NCBI RefSeq assembly: GCF_014861395.1
Contig: NZ_RRYV01000015.1
Coordinates: forward strand, 1 to 41,362
Source: Psychrobacter sp. FME13
Lineage (GTDB): Bacteria; Pseudomonadota; Gammaproteobacteria; Pseudomonadales; Moraxellaceae
Direction: 5' to 3'
DNA: 41,362 nucleotides
The notes beneath the pieces were generated by a model, which saw nothing but the letters and a program-made list of their open reading frames with translations, had not been told where the DNA came from and ran no database searches. Position 1 is the stretch's first letter. Every line of letters starts with the position of its first letter. Positions 11,904 to 22,369 of the stretch are shown piece by piece. The position numbers and the translations under genes were made by a program.

Positions 11904-12710
11904 ATGAGCCTCTCTTCTACCTTAATATCTAATCAGCCGCCCTCCCCTACTGCTGATAACCCTACCGCGAACGATACTAAACAGCTGCTAAGCTTGAGCA
12001 ATATCAACTACCATGTCGGACCGCAACGTATTCTCTCAAATATCAATATTGATATTACTACCAATGAGACGGTGAGCCTGGTTGGGCCTAATGGTGCTGG
12101 TAAATCAACGCTAGTCAAACTAATTTTGGGTTTGATTGAGCCGACTCAGGGCAACATAACTGCGCATCAACCACTGCGACTTGGCTATGTACCGCAGCGA
12201 TTTACAGTCCCGCCAATATTGCCCTTGCGAGTCAGCGACCTGCTGAATCAAGCAAATAAAAACCGGTTAACCGTAGAGCAACGCCAGTTCATATTTGATA
12301 ATTTAGCATTGACGCATTTGCTATCACGGCAGATGCTGCACTTGTCAGGTGGTGAAACACAGCGCGTTTTATTAGCCCGAGCCTTATTAGATAAACCCAA
12401 TTTATTAATTTTGGATGAACCTATGCAAGGGCTTGATCCTGATACTGAAGTTTGGCTGTATCAATTCATTGATACGCTCCCAGATTTCTTGCGTTGTGCC
12501 ATGTTGGTGATATCCCATGATCTACACTGGGTAATGAGAGGCAGTCGACGCGTTATTTGCCTCAACAAACATATCTGCTGCGAGGGACAACCAAGCGAAC
12601 TGGCCATTAGCACCGAATTTAAAAAACTATTTGGTCATTACTATGAGCAGCCTTATGTGCATCAGCCACATGCTTGCCAGCATCACGCACCAAATGAGAT
12701 CGAACCATAA
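11904..12710 (+). CDS. znuC: Zinc ABC transporter, ATPase
   Basis: This is a 268-residue cytoplasmic ATPase that powers zinc import through ZnuB. It has Walker A GPNGAGKST (about 61-69), signature LSGGE (about 148), Walker B LLILDEP (about 171) and the H-loop VISHDLHW. The first 28 residues (Ser/Thr/Asn/Pro-rich) precede the ABC domain and are longer than usual. The C-terminal tail is His/Cys-rich (HQPHACQHHAPNE), plausibly metal-binding, as in other ZnuC proteins. It lies 121 bp after zur with no terminator, so it is probably cotranscribed. Confidence 0.95.
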   Translation: MSLSSTLISNQPPSPTADNPTANDTKQLLSLSNINYHVGPQRILSNINIDITTNETVSLVGPNGAGKSTLVKLILGLIEPTQGNITAHQPLRLGYVPQRFTVPPILPLRVSDLLNQANKNRLTVEQRQFIFDNLALTHLLSRQMLHLSGGETQRVLLARALLDKPNLLILDEPMQGLDPDTEVWLYQFIDTLPDFLRCAMLVISHDLHWVMRGSRRVICLNKHICCEGQPSELAISTEFKKLFGHYYEQPYVHQPHACQHHAPNEIEP

Positions 12711-12809
12711 CCATCAAAACCCCACATATTACGGCTGTGTTTAGTCCGATGTTTTTGACATTTACTGATACCGTCTTAAGACCTTATAAAAATTTTACGG
12801 ATATTTATT

Positions 12810-13628
12810 ATGACCACTTGGTTAGCCATTATCGCTCCTGCTTGGATTGCTGGCAGCATTTTAGCATTACTATCAGCACCTTTAGGGTGTTTGGTGTTGT
12901 GGCGCCGTATGGCATTTTTTGCTGATGCTCTAGCACATGGCACCTTACTAGGTGTGGCCTTAGCCGCTTGGTGGCAAATTCCCATGGGCATTGGTGTCTT
13001 GCTAGTCAGTGTCATGGTAGTGTTAGGACTGGTATTGATTGATGATGAACGTCTACCTGCAGATGCCGTACTGGCGGTCGTTGCCGTATCATTACTGTGC
13101 TTGGGTTTATTGACCCTCACACAGCTAACCGACCAACAATCCAACGTCTTGGGGTTTTTGTTTGGCAATCTATTAGAGCTCGATTGGGCTGACTTGCCTT
13201 TACTCGCGGGTAGTGTGCTAGTGGGTTTGGGCTTACTACGCTATATATGGCCAGCACAAATTAAGCTTGCTACTCACGAAGCACTGGCACGTATTCAGGG
13301 CATTAACCCAACACGTCAACGATTGTTTTTTATGGGAATATTGGCAGGGTTCTGTGCCGTTGCGCTACAAGCGGTCGGTAGCTTGCTGATCAGTGGTTTG
13401 TTGGTATTACCAGCACTCACCGCACGCTTATGGGTGACCTCACCCAAACAAATGGTCGTCATATCATTACTTATCGCGCAGCTTGGGGTCACATTGGGCG
13501 TTTGGGGTAGTATTTGGTTAGATATTCAGACAGGACTGTCTATTGTATTAATATTGGCTATTTTATTTTTTATCGCACTTATTTTTTCAAAGTTAATAAC
13601 CTCAAAATTTTGGGTAGCACGCTCTTAA
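12810..13628 (+). CDS. znuB: Zinc ABC transporter, permease
   Basis: This is a 272-residue inner-membrane permease with about eight hydrophobic helices, of the ABC-3 family. Typical features are the start LAIIAPAWIAGSILALLSAPLGCLVLWRRMAFFADALAHG and the cytoplasmic coupling segment HEALARIQGINP. It forms the channel between ZnuA and ZnuC. It starts 99 bp after znuC. No clear terminator follows. Confidence 0.95.
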   Translation: MTTWLAIIAPAWIAGSILALLSAPLGCLVLWRRMAFFADALAHGTLLGVALAAWWQIPMGIGVLLVSVMVVLGLVLIDDERLPADAVLAVVAVSLLCLGLLTLTQLTDQQSNVLGFLFGNLLELDWADLPLLAGSVLVGLGLLRYIWPAQIKLATHEALARIQGINPTRQRLFFMGILAGFCAVALQAVGSLLISGLLVLPALTARLWVTSPKQMVVISLLIAQLGVTLGVWGSIWLDIQTGLSIVLILAILFFIALIFSKLITSKFWVARS

Positions 13629-14058
13629 AGGGTGCCATTAATTCAATTAATAGTCGTTTGAACAAGCCAAACATATCGTTAAATAACAGGGTAATGTTTT
13701 GATACTATCGAATTTATCCGTGCTATTTTCTCATTTTTATCCCCATTTTTAAAAAGGAGAACATGCTAGAGTGACTAAGTAACTACCCTAAAAGCATTTT
13801 TTATTGTATTATCCGACTTTATTTGATTAGTATTTCTAGAGCTTTGATTCACTTTATGTTATAAACTTTCCCTAATATTATCAGTATTATAATGAATAAA
13901 AAGCTGCCTATAATGATGATTGCAAGTATAGTGTGGTAACTACCATTAAATACTATATCGAATGGGAAAATAAGTAGTGAAAACAAATCACAGCGACTCA
14001 TTTATTTACAGTCATTTTGACAGCATGAAATGTTCTGACTCAATAAGGAAGTGGCCCA
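13629..14058. other. Non-coding spacer between znuB and cpdA
   Basis: About 430 bp, A/T-rich. A small palindrome ATTAATT-C-AATTAAT lies just after znuB but has no T-run, so it is not a clear terminator. An AAGGAG sequence near 13755 precedes only a four-codon frame. No gene or certain promoter is seen. Confidence 0.5.
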
Positions 14059-14907
14059 ATGCCAACCTATCCTGTCAGTAAAATCAGCACGCCAGATAAG
14101 CAGGTCAATGTATTGCAAGTCACTGATTTGCATTTATCGACGCCTGTTGATTTTATGTCTGACAATGATAGTAGTGATCATGATAAACCTGCTATTTATC
14201 AACATAGCTTTGAGAAAGTACTTCAGCAAGCATTAAGCGCAGATATGCGCTGTGATTTAATCTTGGTAACTGGTGACTTAGTTAATAAAGTTGAGCCTGT
14301 CATTTATGATCATATCTTCAAAGTATTACAAGCAACTGGTGTTCCTTTTGCTTGTATTGCCGGCAATCATGATGTGACTGATGAGATTGACAGTCATTTG
14401 CCCTTCCCTCAGCGCACGCTGGTCGGGCGTTCTACCGACCCTCGTTTATTAAGTCAACATATTATCGAAACCGATCATTGGCAGTTATTGTTATTAGACT
14501 CATCTATTACAGGTAAAGTGGCAGGAGAAGTAACACCTGATGATATTGACTGGTTGTGCAAGAGACTCAGTGCCTGTGATAAACCTGCATTGATCGCCCT
14601 CCACCATCATGTCGTACCAGTAAACTCTGCCTGGATTGATAACCATATGGTAGAAAACAGCGAGAGATTTTGGCAATATATGGCGGCATTTGAGCATCTA
14701 AAAGTAATCATAAGCGGACATATTCATCAAGAGCAAGTTCGCCACCGTCAAGACGTTACCGTCTATAGCACACCGTCTACTTGCTATCAGTTTATGCCTA
14801 ATGAAGATAGCTTTGCCTACGATAACGACGCTCTACCTGGTTATCGTTGGTTGCAATTAGGCAACAATGGAAAGGTTGCAAGCTGGATTGAAAGACTGGA
14901 TACTTGA
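14059..14907 (+). CDS. cpdA: 3',5'-cyclic-AMP phosphodiesterase (class III)
   Basis: This is a 282-residue calcineurin-like metallophosphoesterase predicted to hydrolyse cAMP to AMP. The metal-binding motifs appear in order: D23-x-H25 (VTDLHLS), GD in LVTGDLVNK, GNHD in IAGNHDV, the HHH in IALHHHVVP and GHIH in ISGHIHQE. The set and spacing match the CpdA branch, and the size is usual. Stands alone, with no operon partner. Substrate is by family; other cyclic nucleotides or phosphodiesters are possible. Confidence 0.88.
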   Translation: MPTYPVSKISTPDKQVNVLQVTDLHLSTPVDFMSDNDSSDHDKPAIYQHSFEKVLQQALSADMRCDLILVTGDLVNKVEPVIYDHIFKVLQATGVPFACIAGNHDVTDEIDSHLPFPQRTLVGRSTDPRLLSQHIIETDHWQLLLLDSSITGKVAGEVTPDDIDWLCKRLSACDKPALIALHHHVVPVNSAWIDNHMVENSERFWQYMAAFEHLKVIISGHIHQEQVRHRQDVTVYSTPSTCYQFMPNEDSFAYDNDALPGYRWLQLGNNGKVASWIERLDT

Positions 14908-15490
14908 CGCCCAGTTTGATTGCTCCAAATATCAATTAAATCTGTTTTATATCAATATTTTGGTTAATATTCCTTGATTAAATATATAATGGCTAACCAA
15001 GTAAAGTTGCTATTAAGATAAAAAATAACTTCATTATTATTAAAAACAATGATACAACTTATAAAATAAAGCGAAGACCACCTAATATTTGATATTAGGC
15101 AAAATCATAATAGCTAGGATGGCTAAGTTGAGTAAAAAGGGTCGTTTTTTCCGTCAGCAGTTGGTGACATATTTTAGGCATTACGATATCTAGTCAGTTC
15201 CATGTAACTTAGAGAAAAAGAAGGTGAGTGAGCGCTGGGCAAGTAGTAGGCTAAGCAAGCCTGACACCGTATCTTCTTTATCTGGCATTGACTATATTTA
15301 AATAAAAACAGGTATAAGTATATGTCTGACCATCGATATATTCATACTATTAGACCAACTGTGTTACTTGTGTTACCAAGTGGTAAAACGTTTTATAAAT
15401 GGACCACATTACAATGTTCGTAAAATTAATAACGTGCTATCTGTTGATACGTCGTTTTATTGAATTAATTTGAAAAAGTAGGATACCCAT
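14908..15490. other. Non-coding region upstream of dksA
   Basis: About 580 bp without a gene. It contains a compact hairpin CCTAATAT-TTG-ATATTAGG (15081-15099) without a T-run, possibly the cpdA terminator or a structured RNA. Further on is a small stem GGCT...AGCC near 15250. A weak promoter candidate is TTGACT (15288-15293) with TATAAG (15313-15318), but the 19-bp spacer is too long to trust. If used, it would give dksA a leader of about 165 nt. Confidence 0.45.
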
Positions 15491-15928
15491 ATGAGCACCG
15501 TGACCACGAACCCGAGTGAAGTAAAGTTTACTCCTTATGTGCCAGCCAAAGACGAAGAGTATATGTCTGATGCTCAATTAGAGCATTTCAGGGCTATTCT
15601 GTTGGACTGGAAAAACCAATTGATTGGCGAAGCAGATCGTACCAAGACTTATATTCAAGATGAGTCAAGTTCCATGCCAGATATCAATGATCGTGCCACC
15701 CAAGAAGAAGAGTTTGCCTTAGCATTACGTACACGTGACCGTGAACGCAAGCTCATTCGCAAAATCGATAAATCGATAGCAGAAATAGAAAATGATGACT
15801 ATGGCTTTTGTGAGACTTGTGGTGTAGAGATTGGTCTTCGTCGCCTAGAAGCACGCCCAACAGCCACTCAATGTATTGATTGTAAAACACTATCTGAAAT
15901 TAAAGAACGTCAAAACCAAGGCGCTTAA
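15491..15928 (+). CDS. dksA: RNA polymerase-binding transcription factor DksA
   Basis: This protein binds the RNA polymerase secondary channel and, with ppGpp, retunes rRNA, tRNA and amino acid promoters. It has 145 residues. The long coiled coil (about 30-100) carries the tip residues D64, D67 and A69 in MPDINDRA, equal to the essential D71/D74/A76 of E. coli. The four-cysteine zinc finger has C107 and C110 (CETC), C128 and C131 (CIDC). A GTAGGA ribosome site precedes the ATG. It is followed by a terminator and then gluQ, the arrangement known in enterobacteria. Confidence 0.97.
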   Translation: MSTVTTNPSEVKFTPYVPAKDEEYMSDAQLEHFRAILLDWKNQLIGEADRTKTYIQDESSSMPDINDRATQEEEFALALRTRDRERKLIRKIDKSIAEIENDDYGFCETCGVEIGLRRLEARPTATQCIDCKTLSEIKERQNQGA

Positions 15929-16004
15929 AGAAGATATTGTGTATGACTTTCAATTATCAGTAGTAAGCATTGACAGTCATAAAAACCTAAGAGTAAGTAA
16001 GAAT

Positions 16005-16036
16005 GAGCGACCATATATTGGTCGCTCGTTGCGTTT
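16005..16036 (+). terminator. Terminator between dksA and gluQ
   Basis: Nine-base perfect arms GAGCGACCA / TGGTCGCTC (16005-16013, 16019-16027) with a 5-nt loop, then GTTGCGTTTT. The T-run is interrupted, so some read-through into gluQ is plausible, as described for the dksA-gluQ pair of Shigella. Confidence 0.75.
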
Positions 16037-16200
16037 TAGGCTATCGCTTTTTTAGTCCATGGTTTATAGTAATCATGACAAATGTAAGCCACAATAAAAT
16101 TGATGCATTTAATAAATATCTTTTTTGGCTCATCCTTATTATCCTAGTGGTATAACACTACTATCGATAACCCCTTATTTTGAAAAGCATCTAGACACCT

Positions 16201-17142
16201 ATGTCCATTTCAAACGTATCCACTCAGCCTATTGGTCGATTTGCACCTTCACCTACTGGCGAACTACATCTTGGCTCTTTAACCACTGCTCTTGCTAGCT
16301 TTTGCCATATAAAATCACTCGGTGGTCAGTGGTTATTGCGTATCGAGGATACTGATACTGAACGCTGTGATAAGCAGTTTACTGAGCAAATCTTGATCGA
16401 TCTGGAAGCGCTTGGACTACAATGGGATGGCGATATCATTTATCAGTCTGAGCGTATTGATATCTATAATGATTATCTCAATTCAACCCTATGGCCGCTC
16501 ACTTATGGTTGCCAATGCTCACGTAAAGACTTAGAACAATATTGGTCACAAGAGCAACAACGCCCACATCATACCCACAACCAATTACCACCAAATAGAC
16601 ATCGCTACCCACGTTGCTGTGTCACAGCGGACCTTGATAGAGAACGACATAAACTGCGCATACAGCTACCAAATTATAGGATTGGCTTTAATGATGGTAT
16701 TCAAGGAATACAATGGGACAATCCTCAGCAAACCTTAGGTGATATGGTGGTACGTCGCCAAGATAATATGATTAATTATATTTTGGCAGCAAGTCTTGAT
16801 GATGGGCTACAGCAGATTACACATGTCATGCGAGGATTGGATATCCTACCCATGACCACAGCACAAATTAGTATCATGCAAACAGCTGGTTTACCCGTTG
16901 TCGATCATTGGTATCACCTACCATTAATATGTAATCCGGATGGGCAAAAACTCTCCAAACAAAATCTCGCACAACCAATTGATACACGCAATCCAAGTCA
17001 ATTAATCGCTCATGCACTGAAGCTATTGCAACAGCCAACTGTCGATAGAGATACGCCTGAAAACATGCTCAAGCAAGCAATTACCCAGTGGGACAATACA
17101 CCGTTACAACACAAACACCAGTTGAACTTGCCTAACTTATAA
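16201..17142 (+). CDS. gluQ: Glutamyl-Q tRNA(Asp) synthetase
   Basis: This is a truncated paralogue of GluRS, 313 residues, lacking the anticodon-binding domain. It activates glutamate and attaches it to the queuosine base at the wobble position of tRNA(Asp). The start region [16 protein letters not shown] holds the HIGH-like motif, and [11 protein letters not shown] follows. A zinc site is suggested by C104, C106, Y136 and C140. The KMSKS counterpart is KLSKQ in [11 protein letters not shown]. It ends soon after the Rossmann and stem-contact regions, as the family does. Location after dksA supports the call. Confidence 0.94.
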   Translation: MSISNVSTQPIGRFAPSPTGELHLGSLTTALASFCHIKSLGGQWLLRIEDTDTERCDKQFTEQILIDLEALGLQWDGDIIYQSERIDIYNDYLNSTLWPLTYGCQCSRKDLEQYWSQEQQRPHHTHNQLPPNRHRYPRCCVTADLDRERHKLRIQLPNYRIGFNDGIQGIQWDNPQQTLGDMVVRRQDNMINYILAASLDDGLQQITHVMRGLDILPMTTAQISIMQTAGLPVVDHWYHLPLICNPDGQKLSKQNLAQPIDTRNPSQLIAHALKLLQQPTVDRDTPENMLKQAITQWDNTPLQHKHQLNLPNL

Positions 17143-17167
17143 ACAGCGATACTTAAAAATAAACAAC

Positions 17168-17196
17168 AAAAGCGCCGCTAGCTAGCGGCGCTTTTT
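17168..17196. terminator. Bidirectional terminator between gluQ and ftsW
   Basis: A perfect 26-nt palindrome (17168-17193) with the core GCGCCGCTAGCTAGCGGCGC, A-rich before and T-rich after. It lies between two convergent genes and can end both transcripts. Confidence 0.9.
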
Positions 17197-17245
17197 GAGT
17201 AAATTACATGACACCAAACGTTTTTCGTGGAGTGCTCAGTGCGTT

Positions 17246-18442
17246 CTAATAATAACGACATTGATTTTTTTCTATCTCAGGACTTTCTTTATATATTTTT
17301 AGCAACAGCGCAACCATGACTAAACTAATCAACATAGAGGAACCACCATAGCTAAAGAACGGCATGGTCAAACCTTTGGTCGGAATCGCGCCCATATTCA
17401 TCGCCGCATTAATGATAGTCTGTGCAATAAATACCACACCGATACCGAAAGCTGTATAGCTCATACGCATCTGCCGACGTTTCAAAGCATTATAGCTAAT
17501 ACGCATCGCACTACCGATAATCAGTGCTTCAAGGATGAGTATCATAGTCACCCCCACAAAACCTAGCTCTTCACCGGTAATCGCCAATAAAAAATCCGTG
17601 TGCGCTTCTGGTAAATGCGATAATTTTTGTACACTCTCTCCGTAGCCCACACCCGTAAACTGGCCACGACCAAAGGCGATCAAACTACGTGCTAGCTGAT
17701 AATCTGTGTCTTGTACATCATCAAATGGATCTATAAATGACATCACACGTACCAATCGGTATTGCGCTGTTGTTACCATCAAAACCGCACCACCAACAGC
17801 CGCTGCAGCCAGTGCTAAAAAGTGCTTGTAAGGCGCACCAGCGATATAAAAAATCGCAAAGATAGTACCTAGAATCACGACAAAAGAACCAAAGTCCGGC
17901 TGTGATAATAACAACATAGTAATGAGAGCCACCACCAGCATAATTCGTAAAAAGCCATCCAAGCCATTACGAACCTCAAACGAGCGACGCACCACAAAAT
18001 CAGAGACAAAAACAATCATGACCAATTTAGCCAATTCTGCCACCTGAAAGTTAAACACGCCCAAATCTAGCCAACGCTTGGAGCCGTTAATCGGCGTACT
18101 AAACAATGTTGCCACTAGCAAAACGCCTGTAATACCTAATAAAACAAACTGCGTTTCAGTCTTATATAGCGTTCGTAAAGACACCATATAATAAGGAATA
18201 GCGGCCATAATTAGCCCGATTGTCATGTACAACAGCTGATTTTTGAAGAAGTGCAGCTCGGTCATACCACGACTAAGTGCAAAAGGAATAGAAGCAGAGG
18301 CCACCATCAACAAACTGAGCACCAGCATACAGCCGACGCTTGATATTAAAACAGCGCGTGCGGATGGCATAGAAAGAATACCATCAGAGCCAGTAGCTTG
18401 TTTTGATTGAGAGGAAGAACGAAAAAAAGAAGAGATCGCCAT
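17246..18442 (-). CDS. ftsW: Septal peptidoglycan polymerase FtsW (SEDS family)
   Basis: This is a 398-residue inner-membrane glycosyltransferase that polymerises lipid II at the division septum together with its class B PBP partner FtsI. About ten membrane helices follow a 30-residue cytoplasmic head. SEDS landmarks are NGSKRWLDLG (about 120-129), QPDFGSF, HLPEAHTDFLLAITGEELGF with the catalytic-loop Asp, and PFFSYGGSSM near the end. The LPEAHTDF loop favours FtsW over RodA. It lies downstream of murD with the same orientation, a reduced form of the dcw cluster order. Confidence 0.95.
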   Translation of the reverse strand: MAISSFFRSSSQSKQATGSDGILSMPSARAVLISSVGCMLVLSLLMVASASIPFALSRGMTELHFFKNQLLYMTIGLIMAAIPYYMVSLRTLYKTETQFVLLGITGVLLVATLFSTPINGSKRWLDLGVFNFQVAELAKLVMIVFVSDFVVRRSFEVRNGLDGFLRIMLVVALITMLLLSQPDFGSFVVILGTIFAIFYIAGAPYKHFLALAAAAVGGAVLMVTTAQYRLVRVMSFIDPFDDVQDTDYQLARSLIAFGRGQFTGVGYGESVQKLSHLPEAHTDFLLAITGEELGFVGVTMILILEALIIGSAMRISYNALKRRQMRMSYTAFGIGVVFIAQTIINAAMNMGAIPTKGLTMPFFSYGGSSMLISLVMVALLLKIYKESPEIEKNQCRYY

Positions 18443-18463
18443 AATTTTATATACACTAACGAA

Positions 18464-18495
18464 CGAAAAACACGGCGTCTATAAAACGCCACCGT
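18464..18495 (-). promoter_or_regulatory. Hairpin with T-run upstream of ftsW
   Basis: On the minus strand GGCGT / ACGCC pairs around a short A/T loop and is followed by GTGTTTTT, 25-30 nt before the ftsW start. It could be a weak terminator or attenuator between murD and ftsW. The stem is only five sure pairs, so confidence is low. Confidence 0.3.
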
Positions 18496-18708
18496 TTAAA
18501 AAAATATAAGATAAATCAAACCAAAGTAAATAATTCGGCATATTACGTGATTAACTGGTTATGATTGACAGTAGCAGTAATCTATAATCAAAACAATCAT
18601 TTATACAGAAAATGCTTGCTTAAGATAAAGAATCGTTCAGTAGCGGCTTATCACGTCATTTGATTATTTATCAAAATACTTAGTGAGCAATCATACGAAC
18701 CTGTTTAC

Positions 18709-20121
18709 TTACCCACCTGCTAGTTGGCTAACCAATTGACTAAAATGCTCACCACGAGCCACAAAGCCACTATATTGGTCAAAGCTCGCACAGGCGGGTG
18801 ACAATAATACGGCTTGCACTTGCGATAAGCTACTCGATGTCACTTGCTGAATCATGGCAAAAGCATTTTCTAAATTTTGGCATTGATGTAGTGCCACATC
18901 AGCACTTATATCAGCGTCTCGTAGATGCTGCTCAATCAATTGCGAGTCATCACCGATGAAAATCACTTGGCTAACGTATCTATTAATAAAGGGCGTCAGC
19001 TCACCAAATTGTTGGCCTTTACCTTGTCCGCCTAAAATCAATAATAGCTTACCGTCTTTTGGGGCATAAACAGCGCCTAAACCTTCGATGGCTGCCATGG
19101 TTGAGCCAATATTAGTGCCTTTTGAATCATTAAAATAATCAATGTCAGCAACCTTTGCTACATATTGGCAACGGTGTTCAAGGCCTGTAAACTGCTGCAA
19201 GGTATTTAGCATACCATCAATGGGTAAGCCAACAAGCTCACCAAGTGCTAATGCTGCCTGTGCATTGAGTAAATTATGACGTCCTTTAATCAACAGTTTA
19301 TCTGCCGATAGTAGCCTTTCTGTACCATGAGCAAGATAAATTTGACCTTCAGGGTCAGTAATGAGTCCATAGTGCCCCTTATCAGGAGCATGAATACCAG
19401 TGCTCACTCTCGGTAAATTGTCGGCAACCAATGGGCGCGTTAATGCGTCTTCACGATTAACGACCACAGACTTAGCACCCTGAAAGATACGATGTTTGGC
19501 TTGGTGATAACCAAGCATATCACCATGACGATCTAGATGATCGGGCGACATATTCAGAACCGTTGCCACCTGTGCACCTAGATTGGTTACAGTCTCTAAC
19601 TGAAAGCTAGACAGCTCAAGTACTGCAAGCTCCATATCAGGATTGTCCAATAAGTTAAGTGCAGGTATACCAATATTACCACCGACGCCAACATTGACGC
19701 CCGCATCCGCTGCCATCTGCCCAACCAATGTAGTCACGGTACTTTTGGCATTAGAGCCTGTAATAGCCACTATTGGTACTGTGCAGGCTTCACAAAATAG
19801 CTGGATATCACTAACCACTGGAATATGAGCTTGACGTGCCGCAGCAACAGCTGGCGTAGCAAGAGAGATACCAGGGCTGATAATAATACGGGCTGCTTGC
19901 TGTAAAAGTTCAGCATCAATCTCGCCAAATTGGCGAATATCAATATCAACTGGTAATTGATCCGCTAAACCAGGATGTGCCTGAGCATCAGTGACTGCTA
20001 CCTGATAACCTTGATTGGCCAAATAACGCGCTACGGACAACCCCGATTGACCTAAGCCAACCACGACTTGTAGACCATTGCCTTTATGAAGTAAGGCATC
20101 AGTTGCAGTATTAGCGGTCAT
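18709..20121 (-). CDS. murD: UDP-N-acetylmuramoylalanine--D-glutamate ligase
   Basis: This cytoplasmic ligase adds D-Glu to UDP-MurNAc-L-Ala with ATP hydrolysis. It has 470 residues in three domains. The N-terminal UDP-binding domain has VVVGLGQSGLSVARYL. The central ATPase domain has the P-loop AITGSNAKST, with Ala where most Mur ligases have Gly (GTNGKST). MSPDHLDRHGDMLGYHQAK follows, including the Lys region that is carbamylated in the family. YFNDSKGTN introduces the C-terminal domain. AAAGGAATAAAT precedes the ATG. It lies upstream of ftsW in the same direction. Confidence 0.96.
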   Translation of the reverse strand: MTANTATDALLHKGNGLQVVVGLGQSGLSVARYLANQGYQVAVTDAQAHPGLADQLPVDIDIRQFGEIDAELLQQAARIIISPGISLATPAVAAARQAHIPVVSDIQLFCEACTVPIVAITGSNAKSTVTTLVGQMAADAGVNVGVGGNIGIPALNLLDNPDMELAVLELSSFQLETVTNLGAQVATVLNMSPDHLDRHGDMLGYHQAKHRIFQGAKSVVVNREDALTRPLVADNLPRVSTGIHAPDKGHYGLITDPEGQIYLAHGTERLLSADKLLIKGRHNLLNAQAALALGELVGLPIDGMLNTLQQFTGLEHRCQYVAKVADIDYFNDSKGTNIGSTMAAIEGLGAVYAPKDGKLLLILGGQGKGQQFGELTPFINRYVSQVIFIGDDSQLIEQHLRDADISADVALHQCQNLENAFAMIQQVTSSSLSQVQAVLLSPACASFDQYSGFVARGEHFSQLVSQLAGG

Positions 20122-20721
20122 ATTTATTCCTTTTATTGGTCGGACAAAATGGTATTAAGTAAATCGACTTTATCAAGCAGTAAAGGATGCCATGGATATG
20201 AAAAGCATCATAACGGCATCCTCCGGATTTCGGTACTGATTTTTTCTGACTTTATGCTATTATGCGCCTGTTTTTATATTGCGTGGCTAGTGCTATAATA
20301 ACCGCCCTAATCTGTATGTGACTAGGTGTTGAGCCAGGCCTTTTAGTTTAGCATGTTGTCCTATTCAACATACAATTGTCACATCTCTTTTAGCAAAGAT
20401 TCTTACTTCTACCGCGACAAGTCATTGCTCATTTCACCAGTTGTTATTGTAGGTATACTTTTCAAGTACCTTACACTAAACAATCTGCTTTGAGTTATGG
20501 TCAAGTGTTTAATATATCCTAATTATTGGCAAGCGTATTTGTGACACCAGTAACAAATCAGTAGACATACTTATTATCAATTTTTAATAATTCAATGCCT
20601 CCACATGACTCAATGCCTGTCGTGGCATAAGAAAGATGGACAGCTACCTTTGTAGCGACGCGATCATTTTATTAATGAGTAATGATTACTTTTTTTACCC
20701 CTAACCCTATGCAGTTTACTT
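20122..20721. other. Non-coding region between divergent murD and the SulP gene
   Basis: About 600 bp with no gene. On the plus strand TGCTATAAT (20291-20299) is a perfect extended -10 element, but its -35 region is only TTTTTA-like and it lies 420 bp from the SulP start. Two small hairpins are visible: ATGTTG / CAACAT near 20355-20371 and GCTAC-N4-GTAGC near 20643. The length and the isolated promoter-like site would fit a small RNA, but nothing proves one. Confidence 0.4.
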
Positions 20722-22221
20722 ATGACATCTTTTATTGATAATTTACGTGACGAGTGGTTTTCCAATATTCGCGGTGACGTCTTATCAGGTTTGGTAGTCG
20801 CACTAGCACTCATCCCTGAAGCCATTGCCTTTTCTATTATTGCTGGTGTTGACCCAAAAGTCGGCTTATACGCCTCCTTCTGTATCGCCGTCGTCATCAG
20901 TTTCGTCGGTGGTCGCCCAGGTATGATTTCGGCAGCGACCGGCGCAATGGCACTGGTGATGGTTGATTTAGTTGCCGATCATGGTTTGCAATATTTGCTC
21001 GCTGCGACTTTATTATGCGGTGTGATTCAGGTTGTAATGGGTATTTTAAAGCTGGGCAACTTAATGCGCTTTGTCTCGCGCTCAGTAGTCATTGGCTTCG
21101 TCAATGCGCTAGCAATCTTGATATTTGCCGCACAGCTGCCTGAGCTAAACCCGATGACTGAACGTGTTGGTATGACGGTATATATCATGACAGCCGTAGG
21201 CCTAGCGATTATTTATCTGTTTCCACTCATTCCAAAGATTGGTCGCGTGATTCCCTCTCCGCTTGTCTGTATCGTTGGCTTGACCGCTGTTGCCATGTAC
21301 ATGAACCTCGATATTCGTAACGTCGGTAGTATGGGTGATTTACCAGATTCATTACCAATGTTCTTATTACCTGATATTCCATTGAACCTAAACACCTTGC
21401 TAATTATCGCGCCTTACTCTATCGCATTGGCTGTCGTTGGCTTATTAGAGTCTATGATGACTGCGACAATCGTCGATGAACTAACCGATACGCCAAGTGA
21501 TAAAAATAAAGAATGCCGTGGTCAAGGTATTGCCAACGTGGTATCAGGTTTCTTTGGTGGCATGGCAGGCTGCGCCATGATTGGTCAGTCGATGATCAAC
21601 GTCAAATCTGGTGGACGTACACGTTTATCAACCATGATTGCGGGTGTGGTTTTATTAATTATGGTGGTATTCCTAAGCGAGTGGGTCAGCCAAATTCCAA
21701 TGGCAGCATTGGTTGCCGTCATGATTATGGTATCTATTGGTACTTTTAACTGGCAATCTCTTCGTGAATTCAAAACCCACCCAATGTCCTTTAACATTGT
21801 CATGCTAGCGACTGTATTGACCACAGTGTTTACGCATAACTTAGCTTATGGTGTGGGCGTCGGTGTCCTACTATCTGCTCTGGCATTTGCCAATAAGATT
21901 GGTCAATTCTTGACCATCTTTAGTGAATATGACGAAAGCTCTAATACCCGTTATTATTATGTGCAGGGCCAAGTGTTCTTTGCTTCTACGACGCAGTTTT
22001 TGCATAGCTTTGATACTAAAGAAGCCTTAGACAAGGTACAGATTGATGTTAGTCAAGCCCACTTTTGGGATGTTAGTGCGATTGATACGTTAGACAAACT
22101 GGTCATGCGCTTGCAGCGCGAAGGGATTGATGTCAAAGTAGTAGGACTCAACAAAGCCAGCCGTACGATGATTGATCGCTTCTCTGTTCATGATCGACGA
22201 GATATTGGCTTATTAGATTAA
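20722..22221 (+). CDS. SulP-family inorganic anion transporter with STAS domain
   Basis: This is a 499-residue membrane transporter of the SLC26/SulP family, likely moving sulfate, bicarbonate or a similar anion. It starts with the family hallmark [37 protein letters not shown], then about 10-12 hydrophobic segments, with [21 protein letters not shown] as the second conserved block. The C-terminal STAS domain (about 410-499) contains [15 protein letters not shown]-like sequence. A universal stress protein gene follows 148 bp downstream in the same direction, a pairing seen in other bacteria. Substrate cannot be read from the sequence. Confidence 0.88.
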   Translation: MTSFIDNLRDEWFSNIRGDVLSGLVVALALIPEAIAFSIIAGVDPKVGLYASFCIAVVISFVGGRPGMISAATGAMALVMVDLVADHGLQYLLAATLLCGVIQVVMGILKLGNLMRFVSRSVVIGFVNALAILIFAAQLPELNPMTERVGMTVYIMTAVGLAIIYLFPLIPKIGRVIPSPLVCIVGLTAVAMYMNLDIRNVGSMGDLPDSLPMFLLPDIPLNLNTLLIIAPYSIALAVVGLLESMMTATIVDELTDTPSDKNKECRGQGIANVVSGFFGGMAGCAMIGQSMINVKSGGRTRLSTMIAGVVLLIMVVFLSEWVSQIPMAALVAVMIMVSIGTFNWQSLREFKTHPMSFNIVMLATVLTTVFTHNLAYGVGVGVLLSALAFANKIGQFLTIFSEYDESSNTRYYYVQGQVFFASTTQFLHSFDTKEALDKVQIDVSQAHFWDVSAIDTLDKLVMRLQREGIDVKVVGLNKASRTMIDRFSVHDRRDIGLLD

Positions 22222-22369
22222 GCAATGCTGCACTTATAAAGTGAGTGCTGACTAATTACGAAGTAATTTAAGAAACAGCTGTATTGGTTGATAGAGTTGG
22301 GTAAATATTGACATCCCATTCTGACACCAAGCAGCTGTATTTTTATGACTAGAATGATTTGGTGTTCTT

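Noticed and set aside
12757-12790. Separate promoter for znuB in the znuC-znuB gap
   Set aside because: A TTGACA is present, but no -10 sequence lies at a suitable distance.
12776-13168. A 130-codon open frame opposite znuB
   Set aside because: Antisense shadow of the permease, low complexity (Thr/Ser/Ala/Asn) and no family resemblance.
14017-14045. Promoter TTGACA-17-TCAATA just before cpdA
   Set aside because: The start site would fall only a few bases before the ATG, leaving no room for the ribosome site.
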